From NCBI GenBank assembly GCA_913052345.1, contig CAJXDR010000010.1:3344-67343 (forward strand): DNA of 64,000 nt, in the 5' to 3' direction. The DNA is from UBA4421 sp002470275 (GTDB taxonomy: Bacteria; Pseudomonadota; Gammaproteobacteria; Pseudomonadales; Azotimanducaceae). Shown here piece after piece: positions 1 through 8,458 of the stretch. Numbering within the stretch: position 1 is the first letter of the stretch; every line of letters begins with the position of its first letter. Below the pieces are notes generated by a model, which worked only from the letters and a program-made list of their open reading frames with translations, did no database searches and was not told where the DNA came from. Made by a program: the position numbers and the translations under genes.

Positions 1-516
1 AAAAATCCCGCGTCGATTTTCGCAGCGATTCGTGCCGGACGAATGTTTGTGGTGACCGGTGACCTGATCTCAGCCCTTGTCTTTCGTGCATCGTCAAAAA
101 CTCAGACTGCACGTATAGGGCAGTCGATTGCAGTAGATCGCGGCGGAGATATCGATATCTATATCGAAGTTGTCGAATCAATCACGGCGAATGCTGGCGG
201 ACGCCTACCGAAAGTCAAAAGGGTCGACTTGATTCGCGGAAAAATAGAGGCCGCGCCGCAGGACCTGAGTGCTGACGAAAACGCTACGGCGAGGGTGCAG
301 GAAAGGTTCTTCGTGAACACAACTCGCGAAGCGGGAACGCCGATTCGACTTGCCTATAAGTTTGAGAACGTTCAGGAAAGCTTTTACGTCCGATTGCGTG
401 GAACAAATGGAGAGGAGCGCGAGCCTCTTGAGGACCCTGATGGAGAGGATCCTTGGAGCGACCTTTGGTTCTACTCCAATCCTATCTTTGTTGAAGTTTC
501 ACAGAGCGGAGGATGA
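1..516 (+). CDS. PHP-domain phosphoesterase-like protein, C-terminal part (5' end outside window)
   Basis: The reading frame is open from base 1 and ends with TGA at 514-516, so only the last 171 residues are in the window. The segment IFAAIRAGRMFVVTGDLISA near its start resembles the end of the PHP/amidohydrolase-like fold, where a conserved xxAIRxGRxFVTTGxxI stretch sits. The rest is a beta-rich tail with acidic patches (EDPDGEDPW) ending close to the stop, which fits the C-terminal accessory region of such proteins. The catalytic metal-binding part lies upstream and cannot be checked. The first ATG in the window (43) is internal to this conserved stretch and is not the start. Assignment to PHP is inference from a short motif; the reading frame itself is secure. 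Confidence 0.6.
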   Translation, partial: KNPASIFAAIRAGRMFVVTGDLISALVFRASSKTQTARIGQSIAVDRGGDIDIYIEVVESITANAGGRLPKVKRVDLIRGKIEAAPQDLSADENATARVQERFFVNTTREAGTPIRLAYKFENVQESFYVRLRGTNGEEREPLEDPDGEDPWSDLWFYSNPIFVEVSQSGG

Positions 517-581
517 TGCTCAAAACTGCTCTCTGACGTCATGGCGTTTTTGGGGAAGGTCCGAGGGCAGGCTTGCACTCA

Positions 582-599
582 TGAGTCGGTCATGACTCA
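582..599. promoter_or_regulatory. Inverted repeat upstream of aroG
   Basis: TGAGTC (582-587) and GACTCA (594-599) form a perfect 6-bp inverted repeat with a 6-nt centre in the 283-bp gap between the PHP-like gene and aroG. It lies about 200 bp before the aroG start. It could be an operator or part of a leader, but nothing else supports a particular regulator and it does not match the TyrR box as I know it. Confidence 0.25.
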
Positions 600-799
600 G
601 CGCGGTTTGCTCCTGGGGTTTATTGCTCTTTGTTCACTAGCTGCATCGACTGGGCAATGCCCGGCGGCCACCTTGCGGTGTACGGCGTCAGCTACGCGGG
701 AATCGCTCGGCTGGGAGAGCGCCACCTTAGGCTAATCCAACGGCTTGAGATAAGATGCGGGCCCCTAAAGACGAGGCGTGGCTGCGGCTGCGATTCAGG

Positions 800-1846
800 A
801 TGAAGTTCAATACCGATGATATCCGCATTACCGGCATGGCCACGGTGCGTGAGCCCCAGGCGCTGATGGATGAGCTGCCGCTTTCTGATACGGTGACGGC
901 GGATATTTTTAATGTGCGCAAGCAGGCAGCAGATATCGTCGGCGGCGCTGACCCAAGGCTGCTGGTGGTGGTCGGCCCTTGTTCCATTCATGATCCCGTC
1001 GCGGCCATGGATTATGCGAATCGGCTGGCGGAGCTAGCACCCCAGTATGCAGATCAGCTGTGTATCCTGATGCGCGTTTATTTTGAAAAACCGAGGACCA
1101 CGGTAGGCTGGAAAGGCCTGATCAACGATCCCCACCTGGACAATAGCTTTGATATCAACGGGGGCCTCTTCACCGCGCGTAAGCTGCTGCTGGACATCGC
1201 GAGTCTGAAGCTGGGGGCTGGGACCGAGTACTTAGATCCAATAACCCCTCAGTACATCGGCGATCTGGTCTGCTGGAGCGCTATTGGCGCACGCACCACT
1301 GAGAGCCAGATTCATCGCCAGTTGGCGTCGGGCCTTTCCTGCCCGGTGGGTTTCAAGAACAGCACGCTCGGTGACACTCAGGTAGCGGTGGACGCCGTTA
1401 AATCTGCCCGGCATAGCCATATCTTCCTCTCGGTGACGAAGAGCGGGCACTCTGCAATCTTTTCGACTTCGGGCAACGAGGACTGCCACATCATCCTTCG
1501 TGGCGGCAAGACGCCCAACTATGATGCCGAATCAATCGCTGCCGCGGTGAAGCGCCTAACCAAGGCGAATCTGCCCCCTCGACTTATGATTGACATGAGT
1601 CATGCCAATAGCGCCAAAGATCACGAGCGGCAGAATTTCATCTGTGATGATATTTGTGGCCAGCTTCGGGGCGGTTCGTCCGCCATTATGGGGGTGATGA
1701 TCGAGAGCCATTTAGTAGCCGGAAAGCAGAGTCTGGGGGATGAACTGGTCTATGGCCAAAGTATCACCGATGCCTGTATTGGCTGGGCGGATACGGAGCG
1801 CGCGCTGGCCAAGCTTGCCGAGGCCGTCGCTTTGAGGAACGCGTAA
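800..1846 (+). CDS. aroG: 3-deoxy-7-phosphoheptulonate (DAHP) synthase, class I, AroG type
   Basis: It condenses phosphoenolpyruvate and erythrose 4-phosphate to DAHP, the first step of the shikimate pathway, in the cytoplasm. The 348-residue product has the class I AroF/G/H length. It shows the N-terminal DDIRITGM segment, the GPCSIHDP active-site loop, the YFEKPRTTVGWKG motif, PVGFKNSTLGD, and the late DMSHANS metal/substrate motif. I start at ATG 800 (MKFNTDDIRI) because enterobacterial homologues begin a few residues before DDxRI; an in-frame ATG at 755 would add 15 residues that do not look conserved. Neither start has a strong ribosome site. The allosteric class (Phe, Tyr or Trp) cannot be told by eye. 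The gene stands alone, followed by a hairpin and a TonB-receptor remnant. Confidence 0.93.
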   Translation: MKFNTDDIRITGMATVREPQALMDELPLSDTVTADIFNVRKQAADIVGGADPRLLVVVGPCSIHDPVAAMDYANRLAELAPQYADQLCILMRVYFEKPRTTVGWKGLINDPHLDNSFDINGGLFTARKLLLDIASLKLGAGTEYLDPITPQYIGDLVCWSAIGARTTESQIHRQLASGLSCPVGFKNSTLGDTQVAVDAVKSARHSHIFLSVTKSGHSAIFSTSGNEDCHIILRGGKTPNYDAESIAAAVKRLTKANLPPRLMIDMSHANSAKDHERQNFICDDICGQLRGGSSAIMGVMIESHLVAGKQSLGDELVYGQSITDACIGWADTERALAKLAEAVALRNA

Positions 1847-1850
1847 TATG

Positions 1851-1866
1851 GCCACCTGAGGGTGGC
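1851..1866 (+). terminator. Hairpin after aroG
   Basis: GCCACC (1851-1856), loop TGAG, GGTGGC (1861-1866) form a perfect 6-bp stem four bases after the aroG stop. The bases after it (GTTATCGC) are only weakly T-rich, so this would be an inefficient intrinsic terminator. Confidence 0.35.
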
Positions 1867-1880
1867 GTTATCGCGGGTGC

Positions 1881-2183
1881 TCAATAGGCGCCCATCTTGT
1901 AGGTCAGCTCTAAACCATACATGCGCGGCATGGTCATGCCCGCAGTTTGACGGAAGTGTTCCGCCTTACCGTGACGCAAGACCTGTAGCACACCAACCTC
2001 GTCGGAGACGTTATCGCAGAATGCCGAAACAACGATGTTCTGTTCGTTAGACGTCCAGGTTGCACGAAGGTCGAGACGATCTGAAGCCTGGGCTGTTTCC
2101 TTTTCGTTCTCGAAGGGCGAATAGTGGACATCATCGGTAGAGCTATAGGCAGCCAGCAGCGCAAATATCGAGCCATTTTTCAA
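1881..2183 (-). pseudogene. Remnant: C-terminal end of a TonB-dependent receptor
   Basis: On the minus strand about 100 residues read as the last strands of a TonB-dependent outer-membrane receptor: a RLDLRATWTS strand, a VSAFCDNVSDEVGVLQ strand and turn, and the closing PRMYGLELTYKMGAY, which ends in an aromatic-rich terminal strand as these barrels do. Receptors of this type are 700-900 residues long. Here the frame is closed by a stop (TAA on the minus strand, 2196-2198) only five codons upstream of the first possible start (TTG at 2183), and I see no plug domain or earlier barrel strands in the preceding 340 bp. It is best read as the leftover of a deleted receptor gene. It lies tail-to-tail with aroG and upstream of the flavin monooxygenase. 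Confidence 0.75.
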
Positions 2184-2197
2184 TGATTTTACCCGTT

Positions 2198-2540
2198 AGG
2201 TAATGTCATACGCCAAGGGTCGATGGGAATGAGCGTGCAGTAGAGGTATGTTGTCCAGATGAAGTTGGTAGACAGAAATAAACTGTGAAACTTATTGAAA
2301 ATGTCCGAACAAACGCATGTAAGTTAACACCCAAGGTTCTCATCGGGGGGCTGATGGTTCACGCAGCATGGGTTTTAGGGTCATTCCTTGCTTGGTTAGG
2401 CAATGTAGGCCGGTCTTTCGGGTTTTGCCGCCGCTGATCGGCAAACTACCTGTGTCGCTGGCTCATGGGTGGTAACCTGATATTATCGTCGCGCCCTCGG
2501 ATGGTAGGTTGGTAAATGGCAATCGGTTAGAGAGGTAGGT
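2198..2540. other. Intergenic region without a recognisable gene
   Basis: About 340 bp between the TonB-receptor remnant and the monooxygenase gene. All frames are interrupted or lack protein-like composition, and I found no strong hairpin. The last 20 bases hold the monooxygenase ribosome site (AGAGAGGTAGGT before ATG 2541). The stretch probably includes the promoter of that gene plus decayed DNA from the lost receptor. Confidence 0.5.
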
Positions 2541-4061
2541 ATGGCCCAGGACAGTGAACAGTTTGACGTAATTATTGTAGGTGCGGGTATCTCTGGTATC
2601 AGCGCCGCCGTTCATCTCAAGCAGGCCTGCCCAGACAAGCGGATTTGTATTTTGGAACGCCGCGAAAACGTAGGCGGAACCTGGGATCTCTTCCGCTATC
2701 CAGGTATCCGTTCCGATAGTGATATGCATACCCTAGGCTTTGAGTTCAAGCCATGGACGGAGCAGAAGTCTATCGCTGACGGGCCCTCTATTATGAGATA
2801 TCTGAAGGAGACGGTGGCGGAGCATCACTTAGCCGACCACATTCGCACGGGGCATCAGGTGCTGGCGGCAGATTGGTGCTCTAAGGCCGGCAGCTGGTCG
2901 CTAAAAGTCCAGCACAAGGGAGAAGAAAAACAGCTGGCGGCGACGTTCCTGTTTATGTGCTCTGGCTATTACAGCCACGATGAGGCGCACGACGCAAAGA
3001 TTCCCGGTGCGGACCAGTTTGCTGGCCCAGTCGTCTTACCTCAGTTTTGGCCGGAGGACTTGGACTACGTTGGAAAGCGGGTCATCGTCGTGGGTAGTGG
3101 CGCCACTGCGATGACTATCGTGCCTCGAATGGCGGAAGAGGGTGCCCGAGTTACGATGCTGCAGCGCTCTCCTACCTACGTGGCCTCACGTCCGGACAAA
3201 GATCGATTGGCTAATTTTCTGCGTGGGGTCTTGCCCGAAAAGTGGGCCTACGCGATAACGCGTCTGCGCAACATCAGGCTGCAGGAGCAAATTTATCGCC
3301 GCTCTCGCGCTGCACCTGAGAAGGTTAAGGCATTCCTCTTGGGCATGGTTAAAAAGGGACTGCCAGAGGGGTACGACGTGGAGACGCACTTTACCCCCAA
3401 ATATAACCCCTGGGATCAACGGCTCTGCCTGATACCAAATGGCGATCTGTTCAAGGCTATTTCATCGGGTCAGGCAGAGGTTGTTACCGCAGCTATAGAC
3501 CAAATTACTGAAACAGGCATTCGGTTGGAATCAGGGGAGACCTTAGAGGCGGATATCATCATTCTAGCTACCGGGTTGAAGATGGTGCTGCTCGCGGACG
3601 TGCCGTTCACTCGTGACGGAGAGGCTATCGATTTTGCTAAGACCTTTACCTACAAGGGAATGATGTTTTCGGGTGTGCCGAACCTGGTGAGTACCTTCGG
3701 CTATATCAATGCCTCCTGGACTCTGCGAGCAGATCTCACGGCGAACTGGGTATGTAGATTGCTTCAGCATATGGATCAGCTTGGGGCGGACACGGTAACC
3801 GCCGAGCTGCAGGAAAAACCTGAGGAAGCCCGACCCTGGATTACCGATTTTCCTGCGGGCTATATGTCCAGAGCCATGCATCTGTTCCCTCGGCAGGCTA
3901 ATGGTCCGTGGCGCAATACCCAGGATTTTGCTCTCGATAAGAAGCTCTTAAAGCAAGCGCCCGTGGCAGACGAGGTTTTGGTTTTCGAGCATCTTCCAGA
4001 CGTCGATCGTAGCCAGTCGGATGATCAGTCCCCACCTGGAAAGGCTGTTTCGGCTGGTTAG
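2541..4061 (+). CDS. Flavin-containing (Baeyer-Villiger, EthA-like) monooxygenase
   Basis: An NADPH- and FAD-dependent monooxygenase that would insert oxygen into ketones or oxidise a soft heteroatom. The 506-residue protein opens with an FAD dinucleotide fold (G14-A-G16-I-S-G19), followed by ENVGGTWDLFRYPGIRSDSDM, typical of Baeyer-Villiger enzymes of the EthA branch. A SGYYSHDE segment near residue 140 is the EthA version of the fingerprint region, followed by the conserved PQFWPEDLDY and a second NADPH-binding glycine motif (VVGSGATA). ATDIIILATG-like ATG motif near residue 350 closes the FAD fold. ATG 2541 has a good ribosome site. It stands as a single gene converging on a secreted protein gene. 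The substrate is unknown; a steroid or cyclic ketone is possible from the general catabolic context. Confidence 0.88.
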   Translation: MAQDSEQFDVIIVGAGISGISAAVHLKQACPDKRICILERRENVGGTWDLFRYPGIRSDSDMHTLGFEFKPWTEQKSIADGPSIMRYLKETVAEHHLADHIRTGHQVLAADWCSKAGSWSLKVQHKGEEKQLAATFLFMCSGYYSHDEAHDAKIPGADQFAGPVVLPQFWPEDLDYVGKRVIVVGSGATAMTIVPRMAEEGARVTMLQRSPTYVASRPDKDRLANFLRGVLPEKWAYAITRLRNIRLQEQIYRRSRAAPEKVKAFLLGMVKKGLPEGYDVETHFTPKYNPWDQRLCLIPNGDLFKAISSGQAEVVTAAIDQITETGIRLESGETLEADIIILATGLKMVLLADVPFTRDGEAIDFAKTFTYKGMMFSGVPNLVSTFGYINASWTLRADLTANWVCRLLQHMDQLGADTVTAELQEKPEEARPWITDFPAGYMSRAMHLFPRQANGPWRNTQDFALDKKLLKQAPVADEVLVFEHLPDVDRSQSDDQSPPGKAVSAG

Positions 4062-4080
4062 ACCCTCTTGCCGGTGAATC

Positions 4081-4112
4081 GGGCACACAGAATGTTCTAT
4101 TCTGATGCGCCC
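4081..4112. terminator. Hairpin between convergent genes
   Basis: CAGAAT (4088-4093) and ATTCTG (4099-4104) pair around a 5-nt loop, and outer GGGC (4081-4084) can pair with GCCC (4109-4112). The structure sits between the convergent monooxygenase and secreted-protein genes and overlaps the stop codon of the latter. No T-run follows on either strand, so its terminator role is only suggested by position. Confidence 0.35.
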
Positions 4113-5176
4113 GGGCTCTGGGTTTCGGCCAGTGCCTCTCGTTCCAATAGCCTGGCGCCTCTCAAAATGCCGCCCAGGGAGTAGTTGCCCTCGTGGCAGG
4201 CATATTCAAACACTTTGTCGTTACTCGCCGGCCAGGGGTATTCGCCGCTCCAGGGCTCTGTCCAATTCGGATCATGCACCGTAAAGGCATAGCGAAGCGT
4301 TTGATCGTTGATACGAGAGATACGTTCAATGACGCGCAAGTCCTGACTGGCAAGGCTGAGTGCAGGCTGTTCACGAAAGTGAGTCGTTTCAACCACCAAC
4401 GTATCGCCATCCCAATGTCCGATGGAATCTCCGAGCCAGGTTCGGATAGTGTTTTCTGGATGCGCCGAGTTAAGCCGAATAACCCGTGTGTCGTGGTTCA
4501 TTTCATTGTGAATGATCACGCTGTCCTGGGTCTGGACGATACGCTTCAGGTTGTTATACATCACGGGCAGGGCTGGCGGACCTGAGGTCGAGCCAAAACC
4601 CAGAATGCAGCGTTCCGCTAACGGGCGATTTTCCGGATTGTCGTAGGGCCCCTGGGGCCTGTCGATCCACCACGCGGTGCCTGTATTTTCATGATAGCCA
4701 GCACGTAGAGCCATGGCCGCTTTCATACCCTGAGGCGACAAATTAGGCAGCCTGCCATTGGCGGGCTGGGTGATGATCGAGGTGCGATATTGGCCATCAA
4801 GCTGGAAGTTGCTTTCGCCAATATCCACATAAAAGGCGTTGTAGCCGCCCACCTTGCCAGCCGCGCCGCTAAACTCGGGGACATAAACCTCGGCACCGCC
4901 TTCGGGCGGGGCTTCTCGGTTGGGGTCTGAGGGTTCGTTGTCCTTGGCAAGATTATTCGCCCAGTAGGCGGCGATTTCCTCAGCCTGCTCCGGGGTGATC
5001 GTTAGCTTGTTACCGTATTGGGCCGGCCGCTCCAGGGGCGTCAACGTCGCTACATTGTAGGTGCCGGATAGATCGGGTCGATTTTTTTCGCGTTGGTCGG
5101 CAAGGGATATGGCCGGGTTCACAAGCAAAAACCCAAGGGACAAAAGCAGCGTCTGAGTCATAACAGGTCTAAACAT
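4097..5176 (-). CDS. Secreted protein of unknown function (GDSIGHWDGDTLVVETTHF family)
   Basis: A 359-residue protein with a typical Sec signal peptide (hydrophobic residues about 8-24, cleavage near AISLA-DQ), so it should act in the periplasm or on the cell surface. ATG 5176 is preceded by a strong GGAGGAG site. The mature part begins with PDLSGTYN and contains the recurring segment GDSIGHWDGDTLVVETTHF, which I recall from secreted proteins of unknown role that are common in marine gammaproteobacteria, sphingomonads and Acidobacteria. No catalytic motif is clear; the fold looks beta-rich. Its tail-to-tail neighbour is the EthA-like monooxygenase, and such secreted proteins often sit near catabolic genes, but no function can be named. 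Confidence 0.8.
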   Translation of the reverse strand: MFRPVMTQTLLLSLGFLLVNPAISLADQREKNRPDLSGTYNVATLTPLERPAQYGNKLTITPEQAEEIAAYWANNLAKDNEPSDPNREAPPEGGAEVYVPEFSGAAGKVGGYNAFYVDIGESNFQLDGQYRTSIITQPANGRLPNLSPQGMKAAMALRAGYHENTGTAWWIDRPQGPYDNPENRPLAERCILGFGSTSGPPALPVMYNNLKRIVQTQDSVIIHNEMNHDTRVIRLNSAHPENTIRTWLGDSIGHWDGDTLVVETTHFREQPALSLASQDLRVIERISRINDQTLRYAFTVHDPNWTEPWSGEYPWPASNDKVFEYACHEGNYSLGGILRGARLLEREALAETQSPGASE

Positions 5177-5250
5177 GGTCTCCTCCGAATGACAATCGCC
5201 TGGTCCGTACAGTAATTTGCGCGGCTGCTCTTGTCTAATCGATCAGCGAA

Positions 5251-6672
5251 TCATCCTAAGGCCTGTTCTGATCGTTGGGCGGCCAGTTGCTTGATCTTGT
5301 CCCGTCTGCCGCTGAGGTGCCAAAGACGGAAAGCGAGACAGGGTGCAACCAAGCCCATGCCAATGGATATACCGGCCCAATAGCCGTAAACACCCAATGC
5401 TGGGAAACCTAAATGACCGTTGGCCAAGCCATAGCCTACCGGCAGCGCCAGGAACCAGTACCCGACTAATCCAAAAACCATCGGAACAGTCGTATCTTTA
5501 TAGCCTCGCAAGGCACCTCCGGCCACGGCCTGGCTATCATCAATGATTTGATAGACCGCAATGAACAGCATTAGGGTTCCCGCTACGGCAAGCACGTCTT
5601 GATCATCGGTATAGACACCAACCAGCTGATAGCGAAATGCCACCAGTACTAGGCTGACCACCAGCGCATAGACCAGCGCGAACTTAAAGGCTGCCGAGGC
5701 GGTCGAGCGGGCATCGGACAGTCGGTCTGCACCAACTAAGAAACCAATGCGAATGCTAGCCGCGGCGCCGATGCTCATTGGGATCACGTAGGTTAGCCAG
5801 TTGAGGTTGCCGGCGATGCTGTGAGCGGCCATATCGACGATGCCAATGCGTGCGATCAAAAACGTGACGATGGCGTAGGCGGCCATTTCAATGAAGATCA
5901 GCAGACCGATGGGTACACCGAGTTTTAGTATGTTCATCGCTGCTTGGGCATCAGGTAAGGACAGGCGCTCGAAGAAGCCGGTGGCTTTGAAAAAAGGGAA
6001 TCGAATAACGCAGAGCATCAGCATGAACTCTATCCAAAAAACGATAGCCGTTGCCCAGCCACAGCCAACGCCGCCCATTTCCGGGAGACCAAACTCACCG
6101 TAGATCAGGGCGTAATTGAGCACCGCGTTGATGGGCAGCACGCTACCGGCGATGATCATCGGTGCTCGAGTCTGACCCAGGCCTTCGCAGGCATGTCGAA
6201 GAGCTACATAGAGGATAACTGGTGGCATCCCCCAGGCTGCGGCGAAGAGATAGTCAGAAGCGATGCTGGCAATTTCAGGCTGCACGCCGGAAATCTCATA
6301 GATGACTGTCACGTTCATGAGAATGATCACCATGAGCGCACTGCTGCCGAGACAGAGCCAGAGCCCCTGCTGAATTTGGAAACCAGTTTCTTTTAGCCGG
6401 CCGGCACCGTTGAGTTGAGAAGTGATGGGCGTCAGCGCCATGGTGATCCCGGTAAGCAGCATGAAAATTGGCCACAGCAGGTTGTTGCCCAGGGCTACCC
6501 CGGCCAGATCAACAGAGGAGTAGTTGCCGGCCATGGCAGTATCAAGAAACCCGGTTCCCATAATGAACAGCTGGGTTAGGATCATGGGCCAGCCAAGCTG
6601 CAGGATTGGGTTCATCGCCTGCCAGAAATTCAGGCTGTTGGCCGTTATTGGTTGTTGTATGCCAATGTTCAT
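5251..6672 (-). CDS. MATE family multidrug/Na+ efflux transporter (NorM-like)
   Basis: An inner-membrane antiporter of the MATE superfamily, expected to export cationic compounds against Na+ or H+. About 12 hydrophobic segments run through some 470 residues, with the usual WPMILTQL segment of helix 1, a FLDTAMAG motif after it, and a second half that repeats the pattern (helix 7 region IGLLIFIEMAAYAIVTF). I start at ATG 6672 (MNIGIQQP), 28 codons inside the longest open frame (GTG 6756), because the extra residues are basic and unlike a membrane protein start; the ribosome site is weak for all choices. It is transcribed divergently from the thioredoxin-fusion gene across about 150 bp. Confidence 0.9.
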   Translation of the reverse strand: MNIGIQQPITANSLNFWQAMNPILQLGWPMILTQLFIMGTGFLDTAMAGNYSSVDLAGVALGNNLLWPIFMLLTGITMALTPITSQLNGAGRLKETGFQIQQGLWLCLGSSALMVIILMNVTVIYEISGVQPEIASIASDYLFAAAWGMPPVILYVALRHACEGLGQTRAPMIIAGSVLPINAVLNYALIYGEFGLPEMGGVGCGWATAIVFWIEFMLMLCVIRFPFFKATGFFERLSLPDAQAAMNILKLGVPIGLLIFIEMAAYAIVTFLIARIGIVDMAAHSIAGNLNWLTYVIPMSIGAAASIRIGFLVGADRLSDARSTASAAFKFALVYALVVSLVLVAFRYQLVGVYTDDQDVLAVAGTLMLFIAVYQIIDDSQAVAGGALRGYKDTTVPMVFGLVGYWFLALPVGYGLANGHLGFPALGVYGYWAGISIGMGLVAPCLAFRLWHLSGRRDKIKQLAAQRSEQALG

Positions 6673-6823
6673 GAGGCGCGATGTTACAGGGTTCCAACGG
6701 CGGTGCATGAAAATTAGTTGGGGTCGTTGTCGGAAATGTTTTCGGTATGCGGGCACGCTCGCTGTAGACTAATCGGCAGCTGACGGTGGCGAATCGGGAC
6801 GCGCAGGGCGCCAAGGGGGAAGG

Positions 6824-8398
6824 GTGAAGGACTTGCCAAGCTACAGGCTAAAGAATCTAGTGGGGAGGGATGTTGACAGCCCCTCAAATGGCCCAGCGTT
6901 AGTCTGCTTTATCAAAGAAGACTGCCCAACCTGCCGCGAGGTGATGCCGGCCTTGGCCGATCTCTACCGCGTCCTCAACGGCATCGCCGAAGTTCATGTG
7001 ATTGGTCAGAATCTCTCTGGTAACCAGCTTCTGGCGGAAGATTTTGATCCGCCCTTTTCTATCCTCGACGACAGCGCCTTGCAGGTGTCCTTCGGTGCCA
7101 ACATTGAAATCGTGCCCAGCTTAGTGGTTGTGGATGCTTCGGGCGAGACCGCGCGAGTCCTGGAAGGTTTCGTTAAACAGGAGTGGCTGCAGGTTATCGT
7201 TGATTGGGTCCAGCCGTTGGGTAATCCGGCACCAGATTTGGACTGGAGCAGTTTCCCCGACTGGCGTCCTGGCTGTGGTTCGCTGTCCGTTGATCCCGCT
7301 AATGAACCTCGTCTTCGCGCCCTGCAGGAAGGTAGCCCCATGCGTGCGCGACAAATTTCTGTGGGCAGTCAAGATGACGTAGCTGAATTTATGTTTGATC
7401 AGGGGTTTTCCGATGGGCTTCCTTTGATTCCGCCGACGCCCGAGCGCGTACTCACCATGCTTGAAGGCTGCAGCCGTGACCCCCAAGAGGTGCTCGCCGT
7501 AATGCCCCCTAACATGGGGGAGGTCACCGTTGAAAAAGCCGCCATCAATGCGGTCATGGCGGGCTGTCGACCAGAGTATCTTCCCGTGGTAATTGCGGCG
7601 GTAGAAGCCGTTATAGACGAGGCGTACAACATACACGGCGTTATGGCCACTACGATGGGCGCTAGTCCGGTCATGGTGGTGAATGGACCCGTTCGGCATA
7701 CCCTAGGTATGAACATGGGCATGGGTGCTCTGGGTCAGGGCAACCGCGCCAATGCGACCATCGGGCGCGCACTGCGGCTTATTATTCGAAACGTCGGCGG
7801 AGCGAGGCCGGGTGAGACCGAGCGGTCTACCCTGGGTAACCCAATGAAGTTCAGCCTGTGCTTTGCGGAATGGGAGGAACGTAATCCTTGGTCGCCGCTG
7901 CATGTTGAACGCGGTTTCAAGCCCGAGGACTCGGTGATCACGCTTTTTACCATGACCAGCGGACCGAATTTGATCGTTGACCAAGATTCCCGCAGCGCTG
8001 CGGCGCTTGCGGGCACCTTGGGCCAGACCATGGCATCTATTTTCAATGCCAAGGCGTATTTGGCGACTGACTGTCTGCTGGTCATTGTGCCTGAGCACGT
8101 GAATACCTTCGTGCGTGATGGCTACGATAAGGCTGCCATTCGGCAGCGTATCCAAGAAGTGACCCGTCGTCCGCTACGTGAACTGATTGCGGATCAACTC
8201 TCCGGAGCGGGGGTAAAGCCAGAGGCCGCAGCGAAGATGGACGCCGAACGACTGGATACGCCCGTAGCCAAATTTAAGTCAGATGAAGATATACATATCG
8301 TGGTCGCAGGCGGTGAAGCCGGCAAATTTTCGGGTCTCTTTCATGGTTGGTTAACGGGCGAGATGGGCTCTGTGCCTGTTTCTCGAAAGATTGATTAG
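6824..8398 (+). CDS. Thioredoxin-like domain fused to a UGSC-associated domain
   Basis: A 524-residue protein with two parts. Residues 1 to about 135 form a thioredoxin-like domain with the redox pair C34-P-T-C37 after a FIKED strand and a cis-Pro segment IVPSLVVVD. Residues from about 160 to the end are a second domain of unknown function: a GCGSLSVDP linker, then GFSDGLPLIPPTPERV, MPPNMGEVTVEKAAINAVMAGC, a Gly/Met-rich NMGMGALGQGNRANATIGRA segment and a C-terminal VAGGEAGKFSGLFHG. The start is GTG 6824 with a GGGGGAAGG ribosome site. The selenoprotein gene follows 60 bp later on the same strand. The pairing of a CxxC thioredoxin module with a selenocysteine protein suggests they act together, the thioredoxin part possibly reducing the Sec/Cys centre. 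That link is inference; I know no proven reaction for either protein. Confidence 0.75.
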   Translation: MKDLPSYRLKNLVGRDVDSPSNGPALVCFIKEDCPTCREVMPALADLYRVLNGIAEVHVIGQNLSGNQLLAEDFDPPFSILDDSALQVSFGANIEIVPSLVVVDASGETARVLEGFVKQEWLQVIVDWVQPLGNPAPDLDWSSFPDWRPGCGSLSVDPANEPRLRALQEGSPMRARQISVGSQDDVAEFMFDQGFSDGLPLIPPTPERVLTMLEGCSRDPQEVLAVMPPNMGEVTVEKAAINAVMAGCRPEYLPVVIAAVEAVIDEAYNIHGVMATTMGASPVMVVNGPVRHTLGMNMGMGALGQGNRANATIGRALRLIIRNVGGARPGETERSTLGNPMKFSLCFAEWEERNPWSPLHVERGFKPEDSVITLFTMTSGPNLIVDQDSRSAAALAGTLGQTMASIFNAKAYLATDCLLVIVPEHVNTFVRDGYDKAAIRQRIQEVTRRPLRELIADQLSGAGVKPEAAAKMDAERLDTPVAKFKSDEDIHIVVAGGEAGKFSGLFHGWLTGEMGSVPVSRKID

Positions 8399-8458
8399 CG
8401 TCCCGTTATTTCCAGCGATGGGGTATAACTACGGTCACAAGCAGAGGAGAAGATAGCC

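Noticed and set aside
541..735. Short plus-strand frame with a signal-like start (ATG 594, hydrophobic 18 residues).
   Set aside because: The rest is low-complexity Ala/Ser/Thr, there is no ribosome site, and the other frames look similar; it may be decayed DNA but is not supported as a gene.
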